NCBI RefSeq assembly: GCF_001577835.2 | Contig: NC_029519.1 | Coordinates: 74,520,440-74,584,439 of the forward strand | Source of the DNA: Coturnix japonica | Taxonomy: Eukaryota > Chordata > Aves > Galliformes > Phasianidae | Length of the DNA stretch: 64,000 nucleotides | Direction of reading: 5' to 3' | Shown here: one piece after another, positions 63,382-64,000 of the stretch | How positions within the stretch are numbered: the first letter of the stretch is position 1 | Layout: every line of letters starts with the position of its first letter | Position numbers and translations under genes: made by a program | The notes under the pieces: generated by a model | What the model was told of the DNA's origin: nothing | The model's database searches: none | The model's input: only the letters and a program-made list of their open reading frames with translations

Positions 63382-64000
63382 CTGAAATTAAATAGTAAAC
63401 AAAAAGTAAATGAACAGCTTTTAAAGAAAAGCAAGCATTTGACAGCACTGTTCTCACAAATTAATATAGTAGTAAATTAATAGTTTATTAATTTACAAGA
63501 CCTCCACTCTATTATGGCGTAACAGTACCATAACTGAGATCACATTTGTCTTCAGTTTAAATTCGAAACACCAATATCCTGGTCTGCAAGGAAAAATCAA
63601 TATGCCCAGTGCAAGTTTTCAGAACAGAATACGAATAAAGCTGCTGAGCTGTATACAAAGAATCTTCATGAAACTATGCCAAACAAGTAACATTTATTTG
63701 TTGATAAACTGATTCTCTTAAAGATTTCATCATAATTAAGTCCAAATCTCTCAGCTGGGCAAACAAGCAAACTTCTGCTGTACTTCCCAGATAAGTTATA
63801 TTCCTGTTAAGTGAAGCATAAAATAGCTTTGTGTATTCTGCATGAAAACTTAATCCCTTTTTTCTTTCTCCCTAACCTCATACTCAGAAGCTATTAAAAC
63901 ACTTCTGCTGAAACTTTCCACATACATACCAAGGAAAACAAACAGCAATTCAGCCCAAAATACTAAATTTAGCAGAAATATTAGTTAACGGTGGGTTGAA
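63382..64000 (-). other. HTT: HTT intron 47, partial
   Basis: The intron upstream of exon 48 runs off the window. No exon 47 sequence (human [20 protein letters not shown] region) is present before base 64000. Confidence 0.85.

Overview
The window is vertebrate nuclear DNA, almost certainly avian and probably galliform (chicken or a close relative). The evidence is many truncated CR1 LINE fragments ending in the typical TCTATGAT-type 3' tail, a Galluhop-like mariner remnant, two ERV solo LTRs, short introns, and protein sequences very close to, but not identical with, the mammalian orthologues. There are only two recognisable protein-coding genes, both on the minus strand.

Positions 63381 down to 48027 carry the 3' third of huntingtin (HTT). 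Twenty exons can be placed to the base; they correspond to exons 48-67 when counted back from the last exon of the 67-exon human gene. Together they are 3009 nt, an uninterrupted frame of 1002 residues plus stop, and every junction is GT-AG with matching phase. The 5' two thirds of HTT lie beyond base 64000. A long 3' UTR of about 4.3 kb probably runs to about 43685.

Positions 14872 down to 2170 carry MSANTD1, a Myb/SANT-domain nuclear protein, complete in four coding exons. The first is a 34-nt coding piece that adds 15 residues ahead of the Met usually recognisable as the start. HTT and MSANTD1 are in the same head-to-tail order as on human 4p16.3.

Between them lie about 29-33 kb without any recognisable gene (about 14.9-43.7 kb). 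This stretch holds CR1 fragments, a mariner remnant (32.06-32.39 kb), a 912-bp solo LTR (39434-40345), microsatellites, and several AT-rich blocks dense in homeodomain-type motifs that look like candidate enhancers. A second, shorter solo LTR of the same family (59836-60279) sits antisense in HTT intron 52. Both LTRs keep perfect 5-bp target duplications and differ by only about 2% where they align, so they are young.

I found no sign of an undescribed multi-gene system. The points most worth checking are the MSANTD1 5' end (extra coding exon, plus an RFX X-box/CRE cluster between two possible promoters), the young LTR pair with its large internal length difference, a 37-bp block shared between an LTR and a neighbouring CR1, an ancient hairpin-bearing repeat, and the candidate noncoding enhancers.
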